From Linyphia triangularis (taxonomy: Eukaryota; Arthropoda; Arachnida; Araneae; Linyphiidae), in NCBI GenBank assembly GCA_963978545.1, contig OZ021732.1, forward strand, positions 62,844,714-62,908,713: 64,000 nucleotides of DNA. The letters are read 5' to 3'. Positions 23,228 to 36,335 of this stretch are shown piece by piece (the first letter of the stretch is position 1; the number at the start of each line of letters is the position of its first letter). Below the pieces are notes generated by a model. That model was not told the DNA's origin, did not search any database, and saw only the letters and a list, made by a program, of their open reading frames with translations. The translations under genes and the position numbers were made by a program.

Positions 23228-24611
23228 TAAAAGTAGAAATATCCAATGGATTGATATCAGGGTATCGTGGATATCAAGTCCTACGTCAACCATGCCTAAT
23301 CAATTCTCCACTGGGACAACGTAATAAGATGTCATTATTTCAGCATCTGTGATGCCCATATTTTTCTGACAGAATAATTGATTGCACTCTTTATTTCCTA
23401 TATTATAAATTTTTGACACAACGTGTAACATCGCTCATCTTGATTAGTTGTTAAAGTTACGGGTCACAATGTTTATTAATTTTTTTTTTTTTAGATTTTT
23501 ACAGTTAGTGCTTAAAAACATGTGAAAGGATTCATGGCTATTTTCTTAGGTTCTTTTTAGATACTTTAAGTATCTAGTTCAAGAAGTTCACAACATGATT
23601 TTTTGTGAACTAAATTCATGTTCAATCAGAGGCATATTTCGATATTAAATATAAAAATGTTAAAATATTGACTTTTAATAGAGATGTATGAGTAGTACTT
23701 GTACATTTAGTGAAACGTTTATACTGATTTCAAATTGGAAAAAATGTTGGAAAAATTTATATCGAAGTCAGGATATACACAATTTAAAATTATTTCTGTT
23801 AAATTAAAATTTCTGTTTCATGGACATTGCTATTTTTATAGTTTTTTAAACTCTAAAATGTGATTACATAAATATCGTACTGAAGTAAAGATACAATAAA
23901 GCTCATTCTAGCATTAGACTTTTGAAAATTTGATGTTGTAAATGTTATTTTGATGTTTCAATAAAGACATAAATCATTAAAGCTAATAAGAGTTAACATT
24001 TGTTACTACTTTTTTTTTTTTTTTTAATATTTTTTTGTAATGCTAGAAACTTGTTTGAAATGGTGCACATTTTTAAAATTATGTTAAAAATTGGGAAAAC
24101 ATGTTTTATGCACATTCAAGATAAGAAATTTTAAAGTGTTCAAACATTTCCTGAAACTACTATTTTAAAAGTATATACAAGTTAGATTGATTTCATATAA
24201 ATTCAGTTAATTATGCCTACTTCAAATATAATTTTTACAAATAATGACTGAAATCTAATTTTGATTAGATAAAAAATGAACATTGCCTTTCATAATCTTG
24301 ATTTATAATAATGTGTACTATATTTCTTTGAAGAATTCATATAATACAAAAATTCGATTTTCTTATTGTGCGTACAATTTTCATTTACCAGGACATTCAT
24401 TATAGGTAATATCTTCCACAACAATAGATTATTACTAAATAGAAATAAATTGTTGTCATAACATTTGTGATGAATTGAATAACAAATTAATTCTTACAAA
24501 AGGTTATCTTCAATTTATTTTCGAAGTGACCTTTGATAAAAGCGAGTTTCTTATAGTGCAATTTTTTGTTAGCTATTGATGATACCATATACAATAGGAC
24601 TTACAAAAAAT

Positions 24612-26094
24612 TAGGGATGGAACGGATATCCGGCATATCCGGCTGATTTTTCAATATCCGAAACCCCGTCGGATATCCGATTTGAAATACCGGATATCCG
24701 ATAATTTCATTCGGATATCCGGCTATATATCCAGCCACCAGGTATCCACAAGAAATATTTTTTGCAAAAAATAATGATCTTTTTCGGACAAAGGGGACAC
24801 CGCATCCTACACTTTTTTTTTTTTTTAATTTTTTTTTCTTGGACATAAATTGCAGTCAAGTTAGAAAACGAAAAAGTTCCTTCGTGAGAACTATGCTTTC
24901 GCATATCCCTAACTTCAGAGATGAGATAGAAGATGCAGGTGCATTTAGTTTCAATTCACAGAAAGAGGCGCCATATTATTTGCGCCCAGTTGATAAGCAT
25001 AAACCATTCCTTCAATCTTTTTCCATACACATCCTTCATACGTGTTTTACAATATGTTCTTTTCATTCCAAGTTTATGATCTGATTAATTCCAGATATTA
25101 TATTTGAATGCTTCTCGGCAAAACACGAACCGAAATACTAATAAATAGTACTTTGCAGAACGTTCTATACTACATCTGTTCCAAAACAGATTAATATTGT
25201 TGAAAGTATTGCATATATTTTAATCAAATTAAAAAAAATTCTTATTAAATTTTGTTGCAAGTTTTAATAAGTATTTTTTAACACATTTGTCTTAATAAAC
25301 TAGAAATAAATATCATTAGTGAATGGAATTCCATTGTTTTATTATTTTGACTTCAGTACAATTGCTGTTTTTCGGGTAAAAACAATATAGGATATTTATG
25401 CAGACTTGAGGAAGATTATCTTATGTTTACATTACATGATACAAGGTAAGAAGAAGTTGAGTAACAATTTACAAACGTATTACTGAAATATTTTCATCAC
25501 ATTGCAGAATGTTTGGTACAATTTTAAGTAACACACAAACAAAATGGTGATGAAGTTTCAAAATTGTTCAGCAAGTGTAGGTATTGGCATCACTAAAACA
25601 TCGTTTCATCAACTAAAGTTTAAATAAAAAAATTAACTCAGTGGCGCAACAGCCCGTGTGGACTAAGGCCTGCTGGGCCAAGCTCAGCTTTCTTGACTGT
25701 GGCATTTGTGTCACAGAGCAGATGTTCCGGTCAGATGGTCATTCTGACGCCGAACCCCAGTGTTTAGTTCCCAAGTCCAAGGTCCATGGTCCTCCTCAGT
25801 TTATTTCTTTCAGGTATAAACAGCTAAGTCAACCTTGCCTAGTCCGCAAATCAAACCATGGACCTGTGGCATGCAGTGCGGTGCGCTAACCACTAATTAT
25901 AATTTACTTGATACTTCATATCATGACCATTTTTTTCGTATAGCATATCGTATAACTATCGTTTTTAGTATATAGACTGAATATCCGGCCGGATATCCGG
26001 TGAAATCCGTTTCGGATATCCGTATCCGGTAGACATGGTACCCCGGATATCCGAAATCCGGTATCCGGCAAAACTCGCATCCGTTCCATCCCTA
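24612..26094. mobile_element. hAT-type MITE with GGATATCCG arrays
   Basis: The inverted ends are TAGGGATGGAACGGAT on both sides. They are bounded by a perfect 8-bp target duplication CAAAAAAT (24604-24611 and 26095-26102), as in hAT elements. Both subterminal zones are packed with the palindrome CGGATATCCG and variants (24634-24725 and 25979-26072), likely transposase-binding repeats. The 1.2-kb interior has no transposase gene and hosts a SINE at 25639-25895. Confidence 0.88.
25639..25895 (-). mobile_element. tRNA-derived SINE, family 2, inside the hAT MITE
   Basis: On the minus strand the head reads TAGTGGTTAGCGCACCGCAC, then ATGGTTTGATTTGCGG (A-box- and B-box-like segments of a tRNA). The 3' end reads GGCCTTAGTCCACACGGGCT, then GTTGCGCCACTG. 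It is GC-rich against its surroundings. A related 3' end occurs at 53095-53150. The insertion is younger than the hAT MITE. The target duplication is unclear. Confidence 0.75.
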
Positions 26095-27149
26095 CAAAAA
26101 ATACTATTGCTATTTTAAAATATATATTAAAATTTCTATATTTAAGCATATTTGTTAATTATTACTTTCAAATACTTATATGTTAATATAATGTAATGTA
26201 TTGTATTTGATTAAGAAATAATTTTTTTTTTTTAATTTATTTTATTTCTACACGTTAGGAAAGTGTTTTGTTCAAGGATTATGTTCTAGTGGTCAAGAAC
26301 AAAAATCTACAAGGTCACTTATGTTTCTTGAGTGCGAATTTTCTTTATATTTGGGCCTTTACGTGTTTTTTCAGTCATGCCGTGAACAGAATCCCTGGTA
26401 GCTCAGCTGTATTGGCCAATGTCAGAAACAGGAATTTTGGGAAGATTTACTAATCCATGCCGTAACTTGAGCATCATTCCAAAATACACGATTTTTTAAA
26501 AAATAGACGTGTCAAAACCATTCCAAATTTTTTTTTACCCTTCCATCTATTCTTATAAAACTATATTTTAATTTTAAAACTCTGCATCAAGATTTCAAAA
26601 CTTCCAGTATATTTTACTTATCTCTGAGAAAGATTGACCAAAATCCTTAGCAACGCCACTCGACAACGATCTACATCAAGATTGACTTGTGTTGCGCGAT
26701 TGTGGTCGGCTTATTTGTGCTACCAGGGATGTTGACTGATTCAACAAATTTTTGAAAACTGCAAGGAATATCAACTGTGTGAAATACAGAATTTTCAGCG
26801 CATAAACAATAAAATGTTGCACTTGCAAATCTTTGCTGAAGGTGCCTTTTGTTGATGGTACGGTTTTCGAAAATGGTCGACGGTGAAATACATAAGTATC
26901 GTCTTATAAATTATAATATAACCTTGTTTTGTGTAGCTATAGGCACTTTGTTATTTATATTGTATTTTATTTAAAATTGATTTAAATGAAGCTTTATCAT
27001 ATTAAAAGTTGAATGAGTTTCCTTTCCATGAGTATTATTATTTCTATTATATTTTCAAGTAACTATTTAATCAAATGAGGTTTATATTTAATCTCTAAGA
27101 AAAAGGTAGCTGGGCTGGAACGGAAATAAAATCTGCTAATGGTTAAAGG

Positions 27150-27660
27150 CATTGTAATTAACCGAAAAAGACACTCAAAATTTAAACTGTGGGTTTGTGT
27201 AGCAATAAATCGTCACGGGCGTAATCGTTACCAAGAGGACTGCTTGAAGATTGCGATGCAAAGCAAAGATATTTGGTCAGCAATCCAGGAATGTCTCGTG
27301 ACGTCAATATGTTAACATTATACTTTAATGTTAATCTTTTAACGTTTTTTTTTCATACTTACGGCAACATATAAAAGTTTTAGTTACGATTTAGAGTTCA
27401 AGATATGATGTGGAGAAATAAAACTACGTTAATTAAAAAGCTTAATAGATGACGTTACATAGTTTATCATTTTAAAACACACACTCAGGTGGTTTTAGAG
27501 TTTTAACGAAATAAATCAGCTCTTAGAAGCAAAGCAAAGGAAATGCATCAGTGATCCGAAGTTGTTTTGAGTGTTTTGGCTTGTGCAATCCACTTGCGAA
27601 ACAATCGCTTGGTTTGCGAAGCAAACCGAACCGGTCTTGGTGAAGTTGCGAAAAGGGGGA
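27150..27660. promoter_or_regulatory. CpG-containing low-repeat segment with a CRE-like site
   Basis: This intronic stretch has more CpG than its flanks, including GTCACGGGCGTAATCG, a palindromic TGACGTCA at 27299-27306 (CREB/ATF consensus) and GCGAAGCAAACCGAACCGG near 27617. It shows no match to the other repeats here and no convincing frame. A regulatory role is inference only. Confidence 0.2.
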
Positions 27661-28599
27661 GGAATCTCTACTAAATATATAAAAATATTACGTCGTTTAG
27701 GACAGATGCAAATATAGTTTACATATCCCTTCTCAAAATAAATGGTACCTCTGCATTGATTTGGTTGCAATTTACATAAATATTACAAAAATAAAAAATA
27801 TATAAAAAAAGGTATTTGAAGGACAAAAATTGCTAATAAATTTATGAAACCATTAAAAAAATTACTATTTTGACAATCAAATTTTGATAAACATTTCCAA
27901 TTTATTCTTACTAGTATCTGGCTTACTTCAAATCGTTGGCTGAAAGTGAAAAAGTGCATCAATTACTTTTTGGTATATTTGGAAATAGTAAGAGATGACT
28001 CATCAATTAATAGAAGCTGCAATTTGACCACTATCGTAAGTGACTGGATTCTAAAAACTTTGTCAGCTTGAATTATATATCTTATTATTCCATTAGTTAG
28101 TATTCTGCAAACTTTGCATTATATATCGTATTATTTAGGTATGATTCTGTAAACTTAATCTTTGCATTTTAAATCATAATTACTATAGTTATGTTAACTT
28201 TGTTAACTGAATTATGTATACTGTTTACATTCTGTAAATTCTGTATTTCATTTTTGCCTGAGCAAACCCTTCTGGGTCTTGAGCCTGTTGATCGTTTTCA
28301 ATTTCATATTTGTATTATACATATATATGATAAATGAGGGTTTATCAAAAACGTTAAGCTCATGTTTAAATAGCACCTTAAAAGGGTCTTTTGTTCCTAT
28401 GAAAAGTTTGACGAATTGTAGTTAGCATCTAAGCCTACGATATTCATTTTATGAAAGAATCGCAATACAAATACCTACTAAAAATATTTCAACATGTCTT
28501 ATAAATATCGAAACGACAAATCCATATTTCAAATTATCAATCATATCCCGAGTTCAAACTAAGTTATCAAATATGACCTGAGGCACTAATAACATATCA

Positions 28600-28935
28600 A
28601 AGGTTGAGAGAAGGTTTGCAAAATTCATCCATCAGAAATGTTCGAAGGCGTCATCTCAGCTTCACATCTTGTTAAAATTTTCCCGCGAACGATAGCGACC
28701 GAAAGCGAAACTCACTTGTATCCCAAACAGAATACGGCGTGTTGTTGCCACACAGGAATTCGAAAAGGGCGAAGTTTTATTATTGATGCAAAGAAAGGGG
28801 ATATTTAAAACTCGCTGTAGGAGCTGCAGTTGCTTTTCGTTTGAATTTCAAATTGCGAGAGCTTTCTGGTTCAGAACGGTATTGAACTTTTCCGCTTGCC
28901 AAGAGTTCTGCGTCTTTGTTGAAGATTCTTATGCG
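28600..28935. promoter_or_regulatory. CpG-rich intronic segment
   Basis: Dense CpG for this AT-rich region (for example CCCGCGAACGATAGCGACCG and later TTTTCCGCTTGCC). It does not match any repeat in the window. In CpG-depleted genomes such patches often mark promoters or enhancers. No open frame with splice support was found, so only its composition is certain. Confidence 0.25.
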
Positions 28936-29506
28936 TTTTAAATCGTTGTAGATGTATTTGGTCTAATACTTAAATTTCTAAAAATAACAAATGTGTAAAC
29001 ATTATTTTGTTTCAGAATGTAAACAGAATTGAGTTGCTTGTCTGCTTTGATATTAAAATGTGCGGCGTATAATTTATTATTACTTAGTATAAATAATGAT
29101 TTCTTAAATGCAAATAGCTGATTACGGATATCTTACTCTAGGTTATATTTTGTGTCTGTAGAATATTAAATGGTTCTTGGTGAGGATAATTGGTTTAGTT
29201 TCTGTTAGGTGAAATAAAATTCTATAATTCTTAACATTAAAAAAATATGTATCGATCAATACCCTTATGGCAATGTTCATCAATTTGGTTTTGATCAGCA
29301 TTCAGAATTCTACACTTGATACTTTCTCTTCTCTCTTTCTCTTCTTTTTTCAAAATTAAAATTTACTGCCGAATTTCGAAGATTTGTTTCGATTAAAACT
29401 TTATTCTGTTAACTTTTAGCTATGTATTGAAAGAAAAAATAAACGCAAACATTTTAATATAATTGATGACAAAGTTAAATAATTGTTTTATCAAGCATTG
29501 CCACAT

Positions 29507-29652
<146 letters not shown>

Positions 29653-30529
29653 TTTTTTTTTAAAAATGGAAGTCTAATTAATGGTATAATGACTATATCG
29701 AATAACAAAATACACAATTCATTAAAAATAAACAAATGAATGTAAATAAATGGATTTTAAACTTTAAGTAGTAATATTTGTGTGTTTGGTTATGTCTGGA
29801 GTGCTCATTATAAATTCCGACTATTTACACAGTATATTCTGTTTGGAATTGTTAGTTCAGAGCCCCTATTTCCAAATCGGCATATCATTTCATTCCATCG
29901 TTATGAATTAGTAAATAATTGATTAACTAATTAACTCAATTTTAGAATTTTTATCCGAGCGTTGCCGAAACTCTTTTCTGTCACAAATACTATTTTGAGG
30001 TTAAATAAAATACTTTTTTGAGAATATATATTTAGTTAAAGAATGCAAAAATACATTGTGGAATGTTAACTGATCCATTGAAATTTGCTTGTTTTAGACC
30101 TATATGACGTCATCAAAGAAATGAAAACCTCTAATTTGCACATTGTTTATAAAATTGTATTTTAATAAATATTTTGTGTTTCATTTTTGGTATCGTCAAA
30201 TACAATAAAATGCAAAGATTTATAATATTTGAAGGTGTGAATGACAATAAAGCGAATTTTACAAATTCTATATAGGAAAAAACCCTTTTAATATAATTGT
30301 AAATAACATTACAAAATCTTAAAAATTTGCGGATTGTTTTCTTTTTTCAGTGCATATTTTCCAGGCTGACACATCCTTTCGTAAAACAATTTGTGTTAAT
30401 ATTGATCCTAGTTGACTGCGTGATCTGGTCTGTGGTGTTTTCACTGTATTATATGGTATTAACTTGGTAGCATCATAATATATGAGTGTAAACAAATACC
30501 ATGAAATGTCTTTTGTCTAATTATTTGAT

Positions 30530-30772
30530 ATATTGTTTGACATTTACGTACAATCCCGTCAACTATTAGCTAGGGTTTTCTTAGCAACACAAATTTCGAA
30601 ATGCCTTGTTTCCTTGAATGTCCAGTTCGGCTCGGATCAGTCGGCGTTTCGTATGGAATGTTTCAGTTATGCGGCAGCGTGGACATTCTTTCGAACGGAT
30701 GACGGTTTCGACAGATTAAAGGAATAAAAAAAAAATTAACCAACGCAACGGTCGATGAGATAAAAAGTAAGT
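30530..30772 (+). promoter_or_regulatory. CpG-rich segment with possible noncoding first exon
   Basis: A CpG-dense patch (CAGTTCGGCTCGGATCAGTC, ATGCGGCAGCGTGG, TCGAACGGATGACGG) contains an arthropod initiator-like TCAGT. It ends in a plus-strand donor-like sequence (GATAAAAAGTAAGTTCTC, GT at about 30768). That arrangement looks like a promoter with a short first exon, antisense to the receptor gene. The open frame inside (64 codons) has no recognised domain. Confidence 0.25.
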
Positions 30773-31689
30773 TCTCATAGTTTTTATTTAATAATTCTAT
30801 ACTTAAGTAATAAAGAAAGCGAAATATTCGTAACTGTAGTGTAGTTTTGAGATGAGACTTTACATCTTAAAACAATATTTTACACAGAATCTGAATCTGA
30901 ATATTCAAAATCGGACATAAAAAATCAACTTAACAATCACAAAAAGTTTAAAGTTTGGCAATATTTTTTTCTGTTTCTTTTTTTAAATTGTTGTACGGGG
31001 ACTAAACTCAAAGTAAAGCCGTAATTAGAATATTTGTGAACTGTATTAAAGATACAAATGCACGTTTGAAATTTTGTTGAGTAAATTATCATTGCAAGCG
31101 ATGCTTATTCTGCAATGTATCATTTATATAATGTTGCTATCAAAGTTTAAAATAGGACCTTTACTGAAGCAATTGCTTTTTCAAATGTTTGAAGTTGTAA
31201 AGAAACATTTACATTGCTACATTATAGATTGTATCAATAAATATAACTGTTTTGTAAAATATATTTTGATAAACTGTTTTTCTAAACGTATAATTATGAA
31301 AAGTTGTTTGGGGTAAAATTTATACAATGTATTGATAGGAGCGTGAGAACTAAACGTTGTATATTAATACAAGTTTTAATTTTTCTCATTACAGAGGAGA
31401 AGGGTTCAATACACTGTTTAAATATCTGCATATCAACATAGAATGTTTAAATATGATTAAAAGTCAGAGTTGTAATATGTAATATTATTAAAGTTATATA
31501 AAATTATATAATGGTTCGATCGATCTAATGATGTAAATTTATATAATAAACTTGTAAAGTTCCTGTTATCCAAAAAATAATAAAATAAGTATTTTAATAT
31601 GTAAAATAATAACAAAATAAACTTCGTTTATTAAATTTTATAATTCATGTAATATATAGAAGACAACTACAAAAAATTAATTCTATAGT

Positions 31690-32820
31690 TCGGCTAAACA
31701 AAAATCTATTGAATATAAATTATTGGATTTCCTAATTTGAACGGAATATAAAATAACCAAACTTCAATATTATTATGAATTTTTCCACAGAGGCAATGAT
31801 GGCACAGTTTTTATTAGATAAAAACTAATATTTATTCTCTTCAGAAAACTCACAAAATTTCTTTAAAGACAACAGTGTAATCACTCTCAAGCTTCAACAC
31901 AAGCTTCAGTAAGAGCAACTTCGAATACAGCGATTACACAAGTTCACTCTAGTAAGTAAACAAAGTGATCAGCTTTCATCAAAATCCGAAGTCACACTGA
32001 AAACTTTCCCGATCTCCGATCTTATTTATACCTGGCACGTGAGAACGTTCTCGAAACATCCAGCTAACTCGACAAATAATAAAAGAAACATCTCGAAATG
32101 TCTCGATTTCTTTAGGTGTTGCCACCTTTTTCTAACTTGTATTATCGCTGTTAATAAATGAAATAAGATAAAATAAATTACATTAGAATTTTAAAACAAT
32201 ACGTCACTATTTACACTATATACAGACAATTTGTGCAACAGTATTGTCTCGAAATGTATATTGAATAAATTAGGTTATATTGTGCATTAACTAAAATATA
32301 ATTATTTCTACAGTTCAAGTAAACAACAATCCACTGATTAAAAAGTTATTGGAGTGTCGAATTTAAACGAAATATATAATAGTCAAACTTAAAAAAAAGT
32401 ATTATGTGGATATTTTATCAAAGCACACGAAGTGTCTATTAAATAAATTAGTTTATACGATGCTCTAACGATATCAAAATTATTTCAATAGTTATGTTAT
32501 CCAAAAATCCATTGATTATAAGTTATTGGAATGCCAAATTTAAACGGAGAGTAAAATAATCAAACTTTAAAAAGGTATCATATGTATATTTTATAGGAGC
32601 TCATAAAATGTGTATTGAATAAAATAACTATAATAAAATCTTTTAAAAGTTCTGTTACACAAAAATCCATTAAATATAAGTTAGATTGGATTGTCAAATT
32701 TAAATGGAATATAAAATAACTAAATATTAAAAAGGTATTGAGAGGATATTTTAACAAAGCTCTCAAAATATCTATTGAATAAATGAAGCTATAAGGTAAA
32801 ACAATTATTTGAAGGTATCT
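31690..32820. repeat. ~170-bp tandem array interrupted by an LTR
   Basis: The unit core AAATCCATTGATTATAAGTT, then ATTGGAATG-CAAATTTAAACGG, occurs near 31699, 32330, 32506 and 32666. The last three are spaced about 160-176 bp. The first is separated from the second by the LTR at 31776-32240, so the array predates that insertion. Confidence 0.75.
31776..32240 (-). mobile_element. solo LTR (minus strand)
   Basis: On the minus strand it starts TGTTGCACAAATTGTCTG and ends GAAAAATTCA. It has a TATA box TATAAATAAG (plus 32021-32030) and an AATAAA polyadenylation signal (plus 31831-31836) about 190 nt downstream, the U3-R-U5 order of an LTR. It is GC-richer than the tandem array it interrupts. No second LTR or coding region is present. 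Exact ends are by pattern; a target duplication is not obvious. Confidence 0.6.
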
Positions 32821-34835
32821 TTCATAAATATACCCTTTGATGAACCAAACTTTGAAGAGACTGAATGAAGACAGTTTAAAAGGATACATAACAACAGCTT
32901 CAAAGAAAATCTCATTAACTGGAAAACTTTGACGTCTGCTTTGTTTGGTTTGCTAAAAAATGCATGACTAGATCCCTAAATGTCAAAAAATTTAATTAAA
33001 ACGCGAATTAACAAAATATATTCCATGGACCCCACAAACTTCATTGTTTTTAATATTTAAATGTACCTACCTCCTTACCTCAGGTAAAGCTGTGACGTTC
33101 ATTAGTTTCATCTTTATTAAAGAAGTAAAATTTCATTAGACGAAATATTTTTGAGTAACTGTTAAATTATTAAAGGACTTCATAATCAACAAAGCTTCAG
33201 TCACAATAGTGTCCAAGAAAAAAAAAGTCATTTTCGAGTCAGCCGAGTGAATCTTTAGAGCAAAATAAGTTGTATGAAAGAGATTTTGAATTAAGTTTTT
33301 CAGAATTGCATAGTATGTTTTGAGCTGAATACGTACATTGGTAGAAAGTTCGTAGTATATCGAAACAATTTTGAATTTATAGTCTATACTCAATTTTTCA
33401 ACGAATAATTTTTTGATTGGGAAATATTTAAAAATATATACTATATATATATTATTGGGTTTTTCTTCTCTGTTTATCTCAGGTTGAAACTACATTTTGA
33501 TTTGAAATATTTCTTTTCAAGTAAAGTTTCAAGTTACATGGAAAGTATCACAATTAGCAAATACCAATTTTAAGAGAACTAAATTAAGGGTGACTTTCAG
33601 AGAATTTTAGGCGTAATTTACTCATTGTTATTTCAGAAAATCATTTAGAAATATTTTTATTTATATTTTTTAATTTTGTGTGAATTATTTTGTTATTAGA
33701 TGAATTTTTTCTATGAACTTTATTAAAATGCTTTTATTGGATAAAAAAATTAAATTTTTAAAAGTAATATATGAAATGGCTACGTAGGGTATATCAAGCT
33801 CAAATAGAGTTAGAGAAATATCTTTCCAGTAATATGAATACTAACCCAAAGAGATTTTTTTGCATATGTTAGTGAAAATGGAAGACCCATTTGTTCTCTG
33901 GACCCATTAGAAGATTGCCAGGATAATGTTGGATTAAAGAATGGGGAACATTTGAAATGAGTTCTTTTCTAGTGATTACAACTCGAGTATTTCTTTTGAC
34001 TACAGTGGTGCTACAAATAATCAATTTGTGGAATTCTAAAAAATATATATATTTACTAGGGAGATTTTAGTGGGTTATTTATAAAGCATTATACCTTTAA
34101 AGTTTCCTGAGATGGATATTCCAAAATTCTCTTTGAATGTGTTGTGCAACTTGAAGTATCATAACTTATCGTAGAGACTTCTTAGATTTCTGAAGAGGAG
34201 CCAATGAATTCGAAAATGGCAAATATTAAGCTACTTTTTAAAAAAAAAAAAAGGTATGAAATGCTATTCAGGAAAAGAATAACCAGTAAATCTAATACTT
34301 GTCATTTAAAAAATATTAATTAAAAGTAAAATCTTAAAGTTCCTCAATTAATTAGAGGTAAAATCATAAACTTTCTTGAGCCAGAACGGTGTTTTCAGGT
34401 ACACAGTTTGGCTTAAATTATGAAAATATATACACGGCTAATATATAATTAAGTTTCGAGATGGTTTTATTAAGAAATTAGTCTTAAAATTGACATTTTT
34501 ATTGATTTCCTGAAAGAGTACCACGCAGTTCATTTAAGCTTTAGTTAGAAAGAATTGAGATTCGTGCCAATGTTTTATAGGGGATTAAATATTGGTTAGT
34601 TGTAATAAAATAAAGAATTCTTACTAAGAGTACTTATTTATAAGGGACTGAAGTAAAAAGCAGGTCACCTCGGGGATATATGTATATTCTTGTTTCTTAT
34701 TTCCATTGATATTAAAATCATCGACTTCAAGGGAAAGTTCATTATCTTTACAGATAAATTCGAGATTTTGAGTGTATCACATCTCATCATATTTATAATT
34801 CATCTTCCATCCTAGTTTTTCTTTTATCTTTTGTT

Positions 34836-34893
34836 TTGGTGCAGCATGGCCCTTGTGTTGCCTTTGCGCCATAAAACCTCAAACAAACAAACA
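34836..34893 (-). repeat. SINE-like tail fragment, family 3
   Basis: The minus strand reads GTTTGTTTGAGGTTTTATGG, then CGCAAAGGCAACACAAGGGC and CATGCTGCACC. It is related to 3161-3215. A GTTT simple repeat on its 5' side is retained. Confidence 0.45.
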
Positions 34894-35314
34894 AATCGAG
34901 ATTTTGAGAACTGTGAATTGTAAGAAAAAAATTGTGCAGAATCAAGGTGGTTAAATCATTCAAGATGAACTTATTAAGGGCATAGGGGTGTCTATTAATG
35001 ATACTTTTGTGTTTTAGCATAATTGCTGGATTTAAAAATTGAAGGTGTAGACAACCGCTTCTAAGTCTAGTGATATCAATTTACTACATTAAAGTACTAG
35101 TAGGCCACATCTAGAGTATTTAATGGTCTTCCCGTGCTACACTCCAGCAGTTGAAAGATACGCCAAATTGGTGACGGAGACAGCCAGTGTCTGTAGAGCC
35201 GAAATAGAGATGGCAGAAAATTAACCACCCGAAAGTAGAGAAATATTATGCCAAGTTTCACTAAAAAATCAATCTCAGTATAGATTAGTATTTGAACAAC
35301 CTATGCAATTTCTA

Positions 35315-35317
<3 letters not shown>

Positions 35318-35393
<76 letters not shown>
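35318..35393. repeat. (TA)n microsatellite, left part
   Basis: About 36 TA units ending ATGTG directly at the left LTR of the miniature retrotransposon. The right half of what looks like the same tract starts at 36572. Confidence 0.95.
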
Positions 35394-35397
<4 letters not shown>

Positions 35398-35612
35398 GAG
35401 GTGAGTGTACTGGCAGGGAGAAAGTGACGAGACGTGGAATTGGCCTCTTATTTTATTAAGTAGTTTGATATTGAAAGAGCATACTACGCGCGTGCATCAT
35501 GCGCGGCAGTTATACAGGAAGTGTTTGATTTAGAGTTTATACAGTGCTTCTGGTCCATCTCGCCAGAGGGCGCTGCCACAATGATAGGGGAGAATGACTG
35601 TTGGTTCCCACA
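35394..35612 (-). repeat. LTR (3' LTR in minus-strand sense)
   Basis: 219 bp, TG...CA ends. Contains GCGCGTGCATCATGCGCGGC, a short GC dyad, and GAGGGCGCTGCC. Same sequence as 36353-36571 except four substitutions. Confidence 0.88.
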
Positions 35613-35825
35613 ACTCGGTCATCCTGACAACTTCCTCGTCCTCGAGGACTAGTGTAGAGCTAAATACTATGATTAAATGGTTAACTGAGAATCTTGAAAC
35701 TTTTCGTTGGTATGCAGCGTAAGAAGATTTCTTGTTCGATGGAGTTGGCGGCAGGGTATAGGCCTTGTGGATTCTTACTGCGTCGGGAAATAGGTATAAG
35801 GATCACTGCGTTGCTGGTCTTGCTG

Positions 35826-36040
35826 GCGACGAGGACGGCTATGATGCTGGTAGTGCTGGTTACGAGGATGGCAATGATGCTGGTCGTTCTGACTACGAGG
35901 ATGGCTAGGATGCTGGTCGTTCTAGCTACGTGGATGGCTAGGATGCTGGTCGTGCTGGTATGATGATGGCTAGGATGCTGGTTCGAGGATGGCTAGGATG
36001 CTGGTACGATGATGGATGCTGGTCGTACTGGCTATTCGGC
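35826..36040. repeat. 33-bp minisatellite inside the miniature LTR element
   Basis: About six units of the form GAGGATGGCTAGGATGCTGG plus TCGTTCTAGCTAC. The period of 33 is a multiple of three, so both strands stay open through it (for example an 11-residue repeat like TRMARMLVVLT on the plus strand). Later units are shortened. It occupies the place where coding sequence would be in an autonomous element. Confidence 0.85.
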
Positions 36041-36165
36041 ACATAAACTTTCAAAATAGAAGATTGTTGATTCGGCGTGGTATTGGCCTATTGGATGAAT
36101 TGCTGATGATGTCGGAGGGAAGTTCGGTGATATAATCAAAGTTCGTTAAAGTTTAGGCAGGATAT

Positions 36166-36238
36166 AGGCGGTTTTATTGGCCTGTAGGTTCGTAGAAACG
36201 TTTCCGTTAGATCGATGAAGGCGGTTTTATTGGCCTGT
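36166..36238. repeat. 20-bp exact direct repeat
   Basis: AGGCGGTTTTATTGGCCTGT occurs at 36166-36185 and 36219-36238, near the primer-binding-site end of the miniature LTR element. Confidence 0.9.
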
Positions 36239-36335
36239 GAACTGCGTTTTGGTTCTCGATGAAATAGATTTAGTAGGCTAACGAAACTTCCTGTTTTGAA
36301 ATACTTCGCTTTTAAGAAAATCACGAGTTCGGTAC

